Shown piece after piece: positions 24,885-39,884 of a DNA stretch of 64,000 bases. The stretch spans positions 310,001 to 374,000 of the forward strand of contig NW_020825343.1 of NCBI RefSeq assembly GCF_003286085.1, given 5' to 3'. Both the position numbers and the translations under genes were made by a program. The DNA comes from Drosophila persimilis (Eukaryota > Arthropoda > Insecta > Diptera > Drosophilidae). The first letter of the stretch is position 1. Every line of letters begins with the position of its first letter. The notes under the pieces are model-generated. The model was not told where the DNA came from and did not search any database. It was given only the letters and a program-made list of their open reading frames with translations.

Positions 24885-25186
24885 CGTTCCGAACGCGTAA
24901 CGATATCACCCCCACAGCCATAGCCACAGCCACAGCCACAGCCGCCAAGTGTCATCGTGGCTGAGAGCCAGAACAGAACCATAACAAAGCCATAACAATC
25001 GCAGCAAATTAACATCTCAAACAGTGAGAAGAGGCAAAAATTCGAACGGTAAATTGCCGGTAAAGTGTGGAAATAAACAAACGCAAATTGCACATTTTTT
25101 GTTGAGGTGTTTTTCTGTGTGGAAAGTGTGAAACTCAAACAAATTCCATAATTGATGAATAAATAAATTAACATTTGAGGAATAAG
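24879..25186 (+). other. Putative non-coding first exon
   Basis: From the predicted start at 24879 the sequence contains no long ORF, is rich in CAGCCACAGC and AAC/AAA words typical of fly leaders, and ends at AATAAG/GTAAGA, a strong splice donor at 25187. The next coding exon on this strand is at 40128, preceded by a good acceptor at 39884, so this may be the distal first exon of the four-pass membrane protein gene across a 14.7-kb intron. The link is inferred and needs transcript data. Confidence 0.4.
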
Positions 25187-28100
25187 GTAAGAACAGGGGG
25201 TTCCTTAAGCAACTGTAATTAATATGGATGGCCGGATCCCCCAAGGGGTGTGTTCTTAATGAAACAAAAACAAAACAAAAATAACATAATTGGCATCGGA
25301 ACAAAAAGGCTCAACCAAAAAAGGGCTCAATTCTGTAATGGTTTAAAGATAACGCAAAGAAATTGAATTAAAGAATTTATGATGCAAGGGAAAGGGAATA
25401 AGTTCAAAGGATTTTGGAAGGAAAGTCGTGTATATTCTTCTTGTACAAAATATTTAAGAAGTCTTGAGGACCCAATTGAGTATTGAGTGGTTCAGTAAAC
25501 CAATCAAAATTCGAATCAGATCATCTCTGCCTCTCGAATCTCTGGAAATTCATTTCCAGTAAATCCCCCATATAAATTCATCTGCTATCTGGTATCTGCT
25601 ATTGAACCCTTAAATCACCTTCAAGCGTATCGCACATACGGAGAAATCACTCAAAAAAATGCTGTATTTTTGTTTGACAAATTCCCAAAGGAGGTGGCAA
25701 TTTAACGGCAGTTTGTACCCAGATAACCTTTACCGTCGAGTCGATGTTCTGCGTGATAGCCTTCCCACCAGGCTACACTGCTCCTCCGGCTGTAAGCCTG
25801 GGTGGAACGTCTGGGCTTAGGTTAAGCACACACAGGAGGAGCACAGGAGCAGAAGCAGGCGGGTTAAAGAAGAAAGAAATATAACGAAAAAAAGCAGAGG
25901 AAGAAAAATAAAAGCGAGGCTCAAGTGGCACAGCGCTTAACACAAATTAGACGCACTTAATTACAGAGCAAACAGTCGCAAGGAGCAGTCGTAAAATATG
26001 CAAAAAAAAAGCAACAAAAAAAAAGAAGCAAAACCCAGCCAACCTCAAGTAAGAAAATATTTAAGCTGAAATTTGGCTGGGGATCAAGTGGTGGGGAAAG
26101 GGAAGGGGGTAGTCTGGGGAGGAACATTCAATTTTGGCCATTCAGAAGTTGCGGCTTAAAACCCAATTAAACGAATTGGCAAAAATTTAATTACAATTTC
26201 AGTTTCGTTTTCATTCTAAAGGAGAAACGGCCCAACGGGGGAGGACATAGAAGGCAACAAACCAGAGGCCGAAAGGGAGATGGGGAAAAGGGGGAAAAAT
26301 GTTATGCCAGCTGTTGGCAAAGTTTATAGAAAACTAATATTAATTTAAAGTGAAAACAATTAACTGCATTTATGAGTGGCAGCACGATTCAAAGGGGAAG
26401 AAGTAAGGCCCGAGAAAGAGGGCAAAATGGTTCGTATTTGCTGGAAAGTGACGAGGGTACAACGAGTTGGAATAAGATTAGTTTTGATTATCAGAAGGCA
26501 ACAAATATGAAGACTTAAGATTGGATTATAGAAATAAGTAAATTGTAAAGAAAAAGAGAATAAAGAGTATTTAGTGTTGACTTTTGCCACCACTTTTTGG
26601 CCCCACATAAAATCACATTTAAAATTATATTTCTACCGTTTTTGCTGCGAGGTTGAATCGATCTAGAAGCCGAAGGCCTCCAAACCGCAGACCGAACTTT
26701 TGAACTTGGAAAAAAAGTATCTCAAAGTACATACACATAAAAAAAAAAACCCGGTGAAAATTTAAAGTTATATTTCTGTAAATTCAAGTCAAAATTATTC
26801 TTTAAAAACATTTAGTTTGCACCGGAACAAAGTTCAACTTTGGCACAATATTGTGAAGATTCTAGACGTTGCAGCATTTGTATACAAAAACAGGCTAAAT
26901 TGTACAATATTTCCTTTCAAATGCAGGTTGTTTTTTAAAAGCATCTTATTTCGTTCAGAAGTTATTGATTTAGCAAGCTGACAGGGCTAAAGGCCCAACT
27001 GTGCCTTCCTGTGGTTCCTTCCGACGGGTGCTGCTGCGGAGTGGGGGGACGGACCTGTCCCTTGTGTTTGGAGAGTTTCGAAAGGATAAACTTTCAATTA
27101 GATTTGGGAGACCCAATTACTGGAATAAAAGTATCATCCGTTGGTCAATATTCAAGGTTTCAAGCCCCAATCCCTGCCAGGCCCAAATTATCAATGCAAA
27201 TGCCAGGGAACTTCTCAATCGGCCCACGTACATGGCACCGCACGAGTTTTTGTGGGCCCCGGGGCTGCCTCAACCCTTTGCTGATGCCCCCAACAACAGC
27301 TATTTCCTGTTCCGCTTGGGTCCCACGCTTAGCCACGTTTTATCTGGCCAAACAATAGGCTCATTAGTGGAACAGCCCGCCCTCCCGGCCCATACCTCAG
27401 CCGAAAACGTGCCACGCCTCTTGGCCAAAAACTTTTCTTAATATCAGGAAGCGAAAAAAATATGGCATAAAATAATATTTTTGTTTGCCCGGAACTTTGC
27501 AGAGTAATTAACCGAGTAAATGGAAAACTTTAATGGCCAGGAAAATCCGCAGGAAAATCTTTGGCACTTGCCCATAATTGGAAATGAGAATATTCACTTG
27601 AATTATTCAGGGCGAAAATTTAATGCCGCTGAGGGAAATTAATCGAATGCAAGCCGGTAGAGCTCCAAAACTATTGTCCGGAGGCGGGGGATTTGGACAC
27701 CCCGCCCCCCCGTCGGAAACTTGTGCCATCCACTCGAGAGTTTGGCTGCTGTCAATCGGTGACTCGAACTGAAACAGGCAGCTCGGCAGCCCGGCAGACC
27801 GACAGCCCGGCAAAGGCTCAAGTGGCGACAAAGTAGCGCAAAATGAATATGCAGAGTGCTTCTTGCAACAGAGACTCAACTGTCAACTTTCGAGGAAAGT
27901 CCTTACCCTTACACTTGCCCTTACCCTGCCTTACATCCAGCCAGAAACAAGTAATTCCACTTTATTTAAGTTTTCGCTTTGGCCATAAACCGCTTTCGAC
28001 CAGAAAACGGATGCCAATGCGTTTAAGTTTAGTTCACTTCGGAAACTGCACTAAAATGGAAATCAAGAAAAATGCTCAGCGCCCTTTGGGGCGCGGCAAA

Positions 28101-30066
28101 AAGTTTCTTATTTTTGCGACTGAAGTGCAAATCTTTTCTGGAGGACGCACAGTGCAATTGGCAACAATGCTGAGGATTTCGAATGTCCTTGAAAGGGAAT
28201 TGGTGGAGCACAGAGCACATAGCACAGCACACAGCACACTCTCTCAAGCTCCTTTTAATTTCTATTGAAAATATTTCCTTTTCAATATCATTTTGTAATA
28301 TCCAATGAAATACATTTCAGATTAGGATAAACCGTGCCAGACTTTTAAGTTTTCTGCCTTTTAAGAGCTTTTCCATCGCGATTTTCAACAAAAAAACCAA
28401 ATAACTTTATTCATAAATGAATCTACATATATACTATAAGACTTGCTTAGCACTTTTCAATGGGCTATGTTCTTGAAATTGGCCCAAATGGTCACTGTTT
28501 TTGGACAAGGATTCAAGGACTGTCTAATATTCAATGTCGAAATAACATCAATGGTCGCCAAATTTCTTAAACTTTGAAAAAGAAATCACAGAATGTCAGA
28601 GGTAAATCATTCGGCACTTTCCCAATCATGATCTTGGGAAAGCTGAGATTGGGGAAATTACAAATACTTCCATGCGGGACATCGTTCATATTATATAGTA
28701 TATACCCAATGATATACATTTTTTAATAAAGATACAGCTTGACGAGGTATGGCTTTCATATTTGTTGCCTAATAGGGAGCTCCAACAAAATTATATTTAT
28801 TTTAAAAACAATTTTCCTGGAAGATTAAAATCCATTTTCGCGATTTTTTTGTCACTCAGAAGAAAGTATCCTTTAAGCAAGGCTTTCAATTTTGCTACAA
28901 TTTGGCTTGAAAAGGTTTCTTACGATTCGGTTTCATTTGATTCGCTTTAAAACACTCAAAGTGTCAATTGCTGTTTTGTTTCAGGATCAAATTGATATAT
29001 CCATGATTCGTCCTATGACTATTACGATGTTTAAGACGTGGCTGTAAGTGATCCCCATTTCTTCCTATCAATTAACAAGAGCCTCGGTGGAAAATTCTTC
29101 TTGGCGGCCAATTAATAATGCCCAGAAATTTTTCTATCTTATGGTTCTTTAAATGACGATACGCACAGAATCCAATAGCCATCCTCAAGATAGTCGTTCT
29201 GAAGCGAAGGACGTACAATACTGTATTCGTTTTACCAAATTTTTCGCAGTGGCGATGCCTGATGTTTCCTTACCAAAAGTACAAAAAATGTATCAAGGCA
29301 TTCCAATCCTGACACGGAAAATGGTCGTATGTTAATTCCAAAGCGGAACCGTCCAAGAAAAAGTTCTAGCTATGATTTGGCCATGAAAATGGCGATTTTG
29401 ACCAGGTTGTACTAACAATAGCCAAAGCGAGAGACGTTGAAGGCAGTTCTTTCTGTGCAGACATTTCTCGCACCCAATGGGAGCCAAAAATGTTTAATAT
29501 TTTACTCTCTCACTGACCATAGAGAATAAACAAGCCATAATTTCTGACTCTTTTCATGCATTCTGTTCAGCATTCTGTTCAGTTTGATTGCCAAACACAA
29601 AACACCAATCGTTAAACCCTTTTCAGCATTCCAATGAATACTTGACTTCCATTTTTACACCCAATGCCACACTAAAAGGCACACAGTGTGCAAAAACTAT
29701 ATGGGTAAAGTGCCAGGATCTTAACTTTCGACACTTAAGTCCAGTCCGGGGATAAGGACGTTGCGCATACGCCTCGGCATGTGCCCCGGAGGCGGAGTGG
29801 TCTCTCTGTGGCACACACAAAGAGCTATAAACATGAAAGGCCTTGGCGATGAAATGCTAAACAATAAATAATGAAATAAAAAGCTAGCCAAAAAGGCAAA
29901 GGAAAGCGGGAGAGAGGGAGAGCGAATAGAGTCCTACAAAATTAAGGAAATTAAATATTTACGTATGAAAGCAGACGAGGAAATTACGCATAGTAAATTA
30001 TAAAGAACAAAAAGAGAGGAAGGACCCCCCAATGGGCATTACTGTGTCCTTGTAGTTGTCCCAAAA

Positions 30067-30107
<41 letters not shown>

Positions 30108-33100
30108 GCAATGGCCATTAATTTTTTTTTATGCCAGGCATAATCTTTCCCGCTTGCGGTATTTTGTTTGTCTTCATTTGCATTGGCGAACCCCCAAAGC
30201 CCCGCTCTCCAACGTCTAACCCATCGATAGTATGCCAAAACTCATGCGTGGCGACAAAAACAGAGAAAAACCAAAACAAAAACAAAAGAAAAGAGAAGAG
30301 AAGCGTGAGGGAAACGCCAGAGCCCACACAGACGCAGAGCAGAAATCGACGTCTTTAATGATTTGCCTTCAACCACAAAGAGTACGGAAGGACGGGGGGG
30401 CGGGGGGACTGGGGGAAGGGCGCCCATTGGATGTTGGAGGTGAGGATCTGGAAAAAACCAAAAATCTCTCTCTAGGGGATGCACACACTCTCCTTTCTCC
30501 TCCTTCCTCCTTCTTCCCAGCGCCCTCCTCCCTGCCGAACCCAATATCTCTCTGTGTATATTTCGGCTTGTGAGGAGCCATTTGAATACGTATGCATACT
30601 TAATTTGCCACGGCTTTGCCTGTGGAAGTCCGCTCACAAAGCGGAAGAACAGCGGGCCAGAGGACCAGGCAGAGGGGCAGGAATATCCGGACCATATAGC
30701 CGGATACGGCGAATGGCATACTACATTATTGATTGGATATTTGTGAGGGAATTTAATAAAATATGCAAATTCTTCGCTTTCTTAGGAGAGGGGCGGGTGG
30801 TCCGCACTCAATCGAAAGACGAGACGAGACGAGCCTCCATCAACGATTGAGTGGCTCTTCAGCTCTGAAGAGTGGAATCAACAAGGTCTAAGACGTCGGA
30901 GGGGAGGCGGGGGCTGAAGCTGGGTCAACAACAGTGAGCCAACAGCTGAAGAGCTTTGGGATTAATTAAGACTCAAAAGGGTCGAAGGGCGAGGACCAGG
31001 ACGACTGTTGTCGTAATAAAGTAGGTTGAAATATGTGTGGGGTGGGGGCACAAAATTCCAGGTTTTGGCTAACCCTAACTAATCAAATCCAATTTAAGCC
31101 AACTCGATTGACCATTGCCTGAATCTCCCTTTATTAACCATGTCCAGCATATTTGGAGACACTCCAAGAAATTCGCAACGTCCATGGTATGTCCATGGAA
31201 ATTTAGTGTGTGTAGCCCTCTGGCACAGGCACCGCTGCCTCGTCTGAACAGGCGGGATCTCTTCTACAATTCGCTCGACTCTTCTACTCCTTACTCCATG
31301 CCTCATAGTATAACAGCTATAACGCACAGTGTCTGTAAAGAGCAAGTAACACAGAGAGAGAGAGCAGATCGAACCGACACCAAAGGTGCCAAACTCTCTC
31401 TCAATTCACACGCATTTAAATCAGATCTAATCTTAAATAATATATTTAAATAAATACAAAATGAAAATAATGGAGTAAATGCATCAATGGGAAAACACCG
31501 ATATAATATATCCAGTTCCTATTACAATGTCTTTAATTTATACTATCCCTAAGTCCCCAATCGAATTATTCATAGTCCCTTCTTTAAAACGCATCCTGTG
31601 TCAGCTTTGGGACATTCACACCATTCCCGAACTACCCGAACCTCCTTCCTACTCGAAAACTCGCTCTGAAAGCTGATCCATCAATAATATTACTCTTCGC
31701 GGAAAACATCAATACCGAAAGCTTCATTACATATGATGAAACAATTCAATTTCAAGAACAGAAGCCAGGCATTTCCATTTCAAACGCCGTGAGGGTCTAG
31801 GCCGTCAATCTCTTTCTGCCCAGATTTCCTGGGCGGCTAGTCATAAAACGCTGCTAACTCCCACAACTCTGGCAAGGTCATCAAATCAGATGGCCAGCCA
31901 GAAAAACAACAACAATAACAAAAAAAACAGCGCAATTGTTTCACGGCAACATCAAAGAAGACGTCAAATACACCGAAATGTTTTTAGCAGCTAAAGCAGA
32001 CGCCTGGCCATCAACCAAGAAGACCAAAGGCTTAGATACCCTTTTGTATGTTTCTTAATTTATTATCTGTGGGATGGTCTTTCGCATCAAATAGAGGACA
32101 GAGAGAGGACTCCTGCTCCTCTGCGCTGCAAACTTATGACTCAAACCTGAATACCCTTTGCCTGTGCAGAGTATAAAGAGCAGAAGCAAGAACAAGAAAA
32201 GTAACAACAATAAAGGCAACGAGGCTAAAACAGTCAAGTGAACAACACGTGGCCCACATAAAACAAAACAGAACCAAACGATAGAGGGGAAAAAAGATGG
32301 GCCAAAGCTGAGAAAACTTTCTGGAGCAGACGACAATTGCCTGCAGCTGCAGCAGAGTATGGAATGGAATCAAATATCCCTAACCCACACAACCCAACTT
32401 GAGTTGACTCCACTCTAGGCACTTAATCAGTCAAATTTTGATGCTCAAAAGAGGGAGAGGGAGCGATAGAGTAAACTCAGCTGAGTGGAGCAGCTGTTGG
32501 TGGGTGCCACTTTAATTGCTTTCGGTTTTTTAGAGCCACACAATGTATATTTTAAAGCAAAAACACCATTTATGCAGTCGCAGGACCCGACTTACTTTTT
32601 ATCTTTTTTTTTTACATTTTTGCAATTAGTCTAAGTGGAATTTAATGTGTCGGTTCTGTGCGCTTACTGGGGAAAAAGTGCTCCAAGTCATTTTGCGGTT
32701 ACCAAAAAGTTTCCACTGAACTCGGCTCAACTTTGCATCTGACCCCCCCGAAAGTTGGACAGAGAGAGACAGAACAAAAGGAGATGGACTGGGCCTGCGG
32801 GCTGTTAGGAGACATCAGTTGACAGTTTCATGAGCCTGATGTCCTTGCCGCTGTCATCCTTTAGTTTTGTTGCACATTATTTCGGCTCTTAGGCTCGGGC
32901 TGTAGTATCTCGAGAGGCTCGAGACTCAGTTTCTGATCAACTTTTTCTGTGTTGTTTCAAAGTTGTTTAGTTTAGTTTTCTTTTCCTGTCTTTTTGTTGC
33001 CCCAGTACATAAATTTGTGGCTTTAGTTGAGGCGAACGCAACACTGATGGAGGCAGATGATTGTTTAGTCAAAAAAGTACTCAAAGAAATTTAATTAAAG

Positions 33101-36100
33101 CTCAAGGGGCTAAGGACTCCATCTCTAAAGCCTTTGTAACTGAACAACAAAACAAAACCTAACCGTTTCCAAAAACGACTGCCAGGACATTCATATTATA
33201 TTATCCGTTTACCTGTTGCTCTTAAGCACTCAGTGTCTGGCCATTGCCGTCGCGCTCAATTTGTCTGGCCCCGGCTAACAATGCCTATTCTTACCTTCTT
33301 TCGCTTAGACCCGCAAAAGCCGCAATACAAGACACACACACACACAACTCGGCTGCGGCTTATGTGGCGTATGCGCAATTTAGTAACTCAGACAGCCTGG
33401 CATTCTGGCATCCTGGCATACTGGCATCCTGGGCTGGTCTAAATGATAGCAATGTGCTCGGCTCCTGCCTGGCAAATTATGCAAATATGCTGCCAGAATG
33501 TACCTCCATCGTGGCGGCACATATGAGCCAGGCATATTACGCATACGCATACGCATACGCCGAGTGTGCCATTAAACGCCCATGTTGGGCGGATGGGTAG
33601 GCGTGCCTAATCACAAGTGCTCTAAGCAAATTACACATATATATATGTATACATTTTTTTGTCGGTTATAGCTGTTGTGATGTATAAGAAAATGCCAGCA
33701 ATTTTTGTAGCAATCAACTTGAGAGGAAATTGCCAAGAGATTCCTGAAGAAATGTTTACGGCCTCTTCTAGAAAGTTTTAATTTATTTAAGTTGCATTTT
33801 CTTTTTGGTTAAATATCACTTCTTGAGATCCCATTATGAGGTATCCGTGGACATATGTAGTTTACGATCTGAAAAAATTATCCTTTGCCGTGTTTTCGCT
33901 GTGAATTTGATCCCAAGAATTTCTGCCTCTCTGCGACAACTTCCGACTACATGTTTGGCTCATGCGAAAAATTCAAAATTGTCGGATTTCCGGTTACCCG
34001 AGCACCTCCCCCCAACACCTTCTGCCTTCGACGTAGTCGAGGGTGCCGGAGATGGCGGAGAGCATTGCCAAGTGGTTTCGTTGCGCGTTGTTGGCTTCGT
34101 TTTGCTAACTTTTACTTTCACTTTCACTCCCGTTTGGCGTGTTAACAAATTTAAAAATTTGTTTGTGTTTGTGTTTACTTGCCCTTCGCGCGGAAATCTG
34201 AATAGGGGGGCTGTTGCGGGTCTGCGGCTTCTGTCTGGGGCCCTGGCGCCTAACATGCCCTGTCATAACTCAGCTCGTGTGTGCGGCGCCGCGCTCGTAA
34301 GCTTGGAGACTTTTAAAGAAATTGTTTTTACCCCAAACCCAAACCCAAGCCGAAGCCCAAACCTGAGCAGTACGGAGTGCTTCTAGGAAAGGTGTCATGA
34401 CATTGTCTTTACCTTCTTTAATAAATGGTTTCATTTAATCAAAAGACCTTTATGGAGCACGCATTCTAGGATTTATGCCTGTTTATCTAAGATGAGATGA
34501 GAGCAGGGCCAACGAGGCAAAGCCAGGCAGCCACAAGAAGTTCCATGACTGCTCCATGATCCGTGGTTCACGTTGCCTGCCCGAAACTTTTGGCCCTTTT
34601 TTCGGTGGCGGCCATGTGTCTGCGGCTGACATAAATCAGCATTTAAGCTGATGAAAAGTATTTTTCGGCTCTTCTGTATAATGCGATAGAGTTTTGAGTT
34701 TACTTTTAATGGGTCTTAAAAAAGTGGGTGTCATTTTTTAAACGAATTATGTGCCAAGTCACGGGGAAATTAATTTAGATTATTGCTGCTAGATAGGAAA
34801 TCTTTTAATTTACTTTATATGCCATACCTACATAGAAATCTAATCTCAAGAAAATATTGTTGTATTTATGGGAAAATAAGAACCAAAGCAAAACCAACCA
34901 ATTTTCTTTCTTATTACTCTCTCTATCTCTCTCTGTCTGTCTTTCTCGGTCTGTCTCTTCATTTTTCTGGCCCATTTCCCTGAGCCAGCCTTCAGCCTTA
35001 TCTCAGAATCTAAGCCCTTGAGCTTTTTATATATTAATCCTGGGGCATCCATTCCATTTCATTTCACTTCAGCCTCATCCTCGTCCCCATCTCTGCCCTC
35101 AATTTAATTTTCACTTTAATTTCGAACATTGTACATACTAATAATATCAGGAGATACGTCCTCTGGCTTTTGGCCAATGTTTCTCCCACCATTTGTGGCG
35201 TTTTCAGATCTGGTTCCGCTCGGGTACGAGTATTGGCTGTTTGTGTTTTGTATTTGATATTTTTCTTTGCTGCTAGACTTTAAAGAGATTTTTTCCCCCA
35301 CATTTGCTTTACACATCCTTGGTTTTGCTCTCTCCTGCTGCTGCTGTTGCTGCTGCTGCTGCTGGTACTGCCTTTGGCCTCCGGCTTTCAAAATAGTAAT
35401 TTGCAGCTGCGAAGAGTCCAGTGTCCAGTGTTTACAGAGACGGCGGCGGGTCCAGTAAGTCTATAAGTAATAATCAACTGGCGACTCCTTATGACAGTTC
35501 TTTTGTGGAGGGCTTTTGGGTGCAAGAAAAACAAACAGAAAACTTCAATTACAGGCCAGAGACCAGGAAAGTCGAACCAAGGAAAATTCAAAGGACACTA
35601 GCTCGGTGGCGCAGGGAAGACGGTGTTAAGGGTTTCCCGGAAATGAAAACTGTATTTCCAGGGGCTGTGGAAACTGATGACTTACTTGGCATTGAAGGGT
35701 GGGGGGAACACCACCATTGAATGCTCTTTAGTTGGGTAAATATCGTGAAACAGTCTCACGAATTCCTGTCCATGGGCGTACACTAATCCTTCGTCTTAGC
35801 ACATTCCTTTCCATGCAGCGATTTCGAATACCCAAAGAGTTTCTAATCTTTTGCCTTTGTTCGCTCCTCCCCCCGTCCAATCGGGGGAAACCGCTGACAC
35901 GGCCAGCTTTGAGCATTCCTCGGCTAAATGCTAAAACATTAACTCGACTAAAGAACTTCATTATGGGGCCCAGAACAGAACAGAACAGACCAGGCCAGGC
36001 CAATAAATCTTCACAGTCGTGCTCTACCTTTTGACTCCTGCAAACCAACAATGAATCATAATGAGAGAGCTCGGGCCCAAAGACAAAAGGGCCAGAGAAA

Positions 36101-39100
36101 TCAGCATTCAAGCAATCATACGGCCACACACACACTCGTACACTCGTACGCTTGTACTACACCCTTCTAACAGTGGGGGCCGAGTCGTTTTGGCCAAGTC
36201 GTAACATTGCGGAGCTGCGGCGTGTCGACAAAGCAAGCAATAAGGCGTAGCATAAATTAGCCAAATAAACGGAATGGAAACAAAGGCGAAAACAACTTAA
36301 ATGTTTGCTAAGCAAATATTATCCCTAGGCCTCTGCGTCGGCCTCGGTCTCTGCCCGTCCTCCCCCACTCAGTCGCCTTGTCCGAGGGTTCTTGGTGTGA
36401 GAAAAGTCTCGTAAGCTCCCTCCGGCTATGTTTTTTGCTCCTTCCAGTCAGCCATGAAATGTCTTTATGCGTCGATTATCTCAACATAACCCGGGCCCAA
36501 TGTGCAATTAACTGTGGCATCCGTTTTGCGGCGGGCGTGTCGCATCCGCAGCGAAATATGACATCCAAAAATATATGGCCTCAGATTTACGACAACAACT
36601 CAAATGGAATGGAAGTCAAGTGAAGTCAGGGGCTGCTGCTGTTTGGGTCATTCCAAACAGGAGTTTTATGTTTATGTTTGGGGGAGGTGAGTGATCAATC
36701 TTGGCGGCGGCTTAAACAGGGTGCTATGGAACATGATTAAACATGATTGGCGAATGTTGCTTTCGGGTGGGAGCAGAGGAAAGAATCAGGAAAGAGAATG
36801 ATAGTAAAGGGATGGGAGATAATGATTCAAGCATAATTCCAACAAATATGGATCATATGTACATATGTACATATGCACATATGTACATACATATGTATGT
36901 AAGTTCTCGCAGCATTAACAAAATGCAGAGAACGTGATAAAGCTAAAAATAGACAAAGCTTATCTCTCACCTCTCTATCCGACAATAACATGTGCACTGT
37001 ACTCTTCGCTCTGCACTGCCATGGAGTTCGTCTCTCTAACGCGCTCTGTCTGTCTGTCCGCCTGTGGAGTTCTTCGCTCTCTCGCTCTCGCTGAAGCTAA
37101 TCTCTCTCTCTCTCTCTCGCTCTATCTGATGAAGGTGCTGTAAAATGAGATCATCTCGCGCTCTCTCGAGCTGCCGACAGCGCTGCCTGCCAGCAGCGAG
37201 ATCAAAAGATAAGAAATTAGAAGAAAACGCACAACAGTTCGAAAGATTTGATTAAAGGGAACAAACTACAATCTGCTACGCCCATACCGTACTCTACTTT
37301 AAAGGCTTTTATTCTAATAAAAGTAAATTCCCTGCCACACAATCCCTCAATTATGCCTAAATTAGAATAACATATGGACCACCCCCGTTCTATAAAACCT
37401 TTCAGTGCTCTAAGCCCACACCAGCTTGTAATGCGCTTAGAGAGAAGCCAACATTTCCATACATACCGGAGTATAGGCTCTCTTCTGAGAGGCTTATGCC
37501 AGAGAACTCTCCTTCCACACGGCCTCCGGGCACAGCGCTCCATACCGAAGCACAGACGGAGAAAAAACGAATTGCCTTTAAATCGGCAGAGAAAAAACGT
37601 ACATACATAAATATGATGTGAGACGCTTATCGAACTGAATTTGTTGACTAGTATTGCGAGCAGCTCCTCTGCTGCCTGCGGCACTACTCTCCTGCCACAG
37701 CTGCTGTCACCCACTGCACTTGAGTGTGTGTGCGTTCGTGTGTGTGTGTCATCTGGTTATGCAACATATTTCATGCCTAGGCTTTACGGTTGGTACAAGA
37801 ACGTTGCGTGTGGCCCCAAATCAATCATACGCCAAAATCGACACAAACAAAAAACAATGGAGAAGAACACACACAAAACAACGAACAAATCCACCGAAAC
37901 AAAGCCTGGGAACGTAATGCGATATTTTTTATTGATTTTCATTGTGTCACGGATGTGTGTCCCCCTTCCCCCTTTGGAAAGAGGGAGAGAGCGTGGGTGT
38001 AGGAGGGTGGACAATATGAAAAGCACTTGATGTTGTCAATATGCACTCCCCCCCGGCACTTGACTCCGAGCCAATGCCTTTCAAATGCATAAAAATCCTT
38101 TCAAAATGCACAGACCGCTTTCTGTGGCATTACCAAATGACTACGAAATGATATAATGACAGGATCGTGGCATAAGCTCTGGAGCTTTATATATACTGGT
38201 AACATGGATACAAAAGAAGGAAAACAATTTCAATTCCATATATTGATATTTCTATGGAATCTGCACAGCTTTTATGCATCTCTGATGCAGCCTAAGAGCC
38301 AACGAACTTTTCATATTTCAGATACCTAAATCTGTTCAAGGTATAGTAGTTGTATTTGTACAAGAGTACGAGTATAAGTATACGTATGCGTATACCATTG
38401 CCTTGGGTTTTCCCTTTTTTCCTATCATTGTTCTGTGCCGCTGTGTTATTTGTCTAACAATTTCCGTTGGCCTTTGCTTTTTTGACTCTTATGTGGGTCT
38501 CTGTGCGCTTCTGTGCTTCTGGTTTCCCATTTGTTACTGATATTTTATGACACTGTAAACATTTCACAATGCGTGCCAGCCATAGAGTCATGGGTCTCTA
38601 GTCGTACATACGACTGTGTGTCTGTGTGTGTGTTATCCATTCAATATGCTCAGCAGAGCATTACGAGCTTCTATAGCGTCGTGTCCTTGCCAAAGTCGTG
38701 TCCTGGGCCCTCTCCGAGGCATGTGCAAATATGTGAGTGTTTACACGAACCGAACTGCGGGCCGAGTATTATTTTCTGTCAGGTCTTTTTCTTTTGAGGT
38801 CAATTAAAAAGGGCTAGGCATACCATTCCATTCTATTCCATTATATTCCCTTCCACTACTGCTGCTGCTCCTGCTCCTGCTACTGCCACTGCTGCTCTGA
38901 GCTATCAATCATAGGCAGAGGAATTCTCCCTTTTTTGTGGCTGCTTATATGTAATTAGTTAAGCACCAACTAATTGAAAACATCTTAGAGATTTGTTTGG
39001 CGTTGATTAAGTGAACTTTTCGGACAGGCCATCCCACTGATATTTGTCCAAAAACTGACAACTTCGTGGCGGTTTCTCTGCGTGTCTACGATCAACCCAT

Positions 39101-39884
39101 CATTAATTATCCAAACGCCTCTAGACTGGCTCCGGGTTACTCGTGCTAAGCCTGTGTCCGAAGGACATGCTCCATGCTCCCAAAAGAGTCCCGAAAACAC
39201 GAAAAACATTTGCTGGAGAAATGTTGAAAAACTTCCGTGGAGAAGGAGAGGGAACAGTAGCAGAGGCAACTTGAGTGCTGTTTGTAATGGCATTGGGCAT
39301 TGGGTGAGGAAAAATGCATAAAAATCGATGACCAGATGATTGAGACGATTGCCTTAAAGTGGTTACGATATGTATGGTGCAGCTTGGGGCTTGGGGGAGA
39401 GACTTGAGAGTTTTTATTTTTATTTCTGTCTAAGGTTGTCCAGTGCTCATATCTTAAAGATTTGAAACTTTGAGGCTTTCAGTCTTACAATCATTCACGG
39501 CCAAATAAAGGAAATTCTCTTTAAAAAATTGCACATTTAATGAGCTTTTCGAATATGAAACAATGACGTAAACAGCTCAATGGTATTTGAAAAGAATCTA
39601 TGAAAATCTAGACTCAATTTAAGCTCTAAAAAAACAAAAAGACACTCAAATGCAACAGAATCCAGTGCATGCAATCATGACATATTTACAGATCCAAAAC
39701 CATTCAAGTTGAACAAATTGTCTCGACAAAAAATTCACAAAAATATATGAAAGAAATGTATGAAAATCTGTGGCATATGAAAAACATTTAGCGACTGATT
39801 GAATTTGAGAAAGAACAAAATAAAACTTCGCACAATATATGGCAATCACTTTTCAAAGCTGTCATTTATCTGGTATTTTTTCAG
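25187..39884. other. Long stretch without recognised genes, probably a large first intron
   Basis: No protein gene is supported on either strand. Notable content: a CA run at 30069-30101; a CTGGCATC repeat at 33400-33432; a GCATAC repeat at 33540-33558; a CTG/CAG run at 35336-35364; a palindromic CATATGTAC array at 36851-36901; and a CT-rich, GTCT-bearing block at 36940-37200. Several frames of 110-190 codons (for example at 27001 and 33805) have no domain, no codon bias and no conserved-looking segment. Confidence 0.45.
36851..36901 (+). repeat. Palindromic CATATGTAC array
   Basis: ATCATATGTACATATGTACA-type units are repeated and are self-complementary along the whole stretch, so either strand can fold on itself. 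A similar array lies at 58518-58558. Confidence 0.7.

Noticed and set aside
27001-27441. 146-codon plus-strand frame with a second overlapping frame
   Set aside because: Two overlapping frames are equally open and neither shows domain or codon preference, so neither is supported.
32150-32180. ATACCC...GAGTATAAAG words resembling the end of DINE-1 type elements (also near 42360)
   Set aside because: The match is short and lacks the rest of the element; too weak to call.
33805-34386. 193-codon plus-strand frame
   Set aside because: Contains low-complexity Phe-Thr repeats, has no codon bias and no recognisable segment; probably chance.
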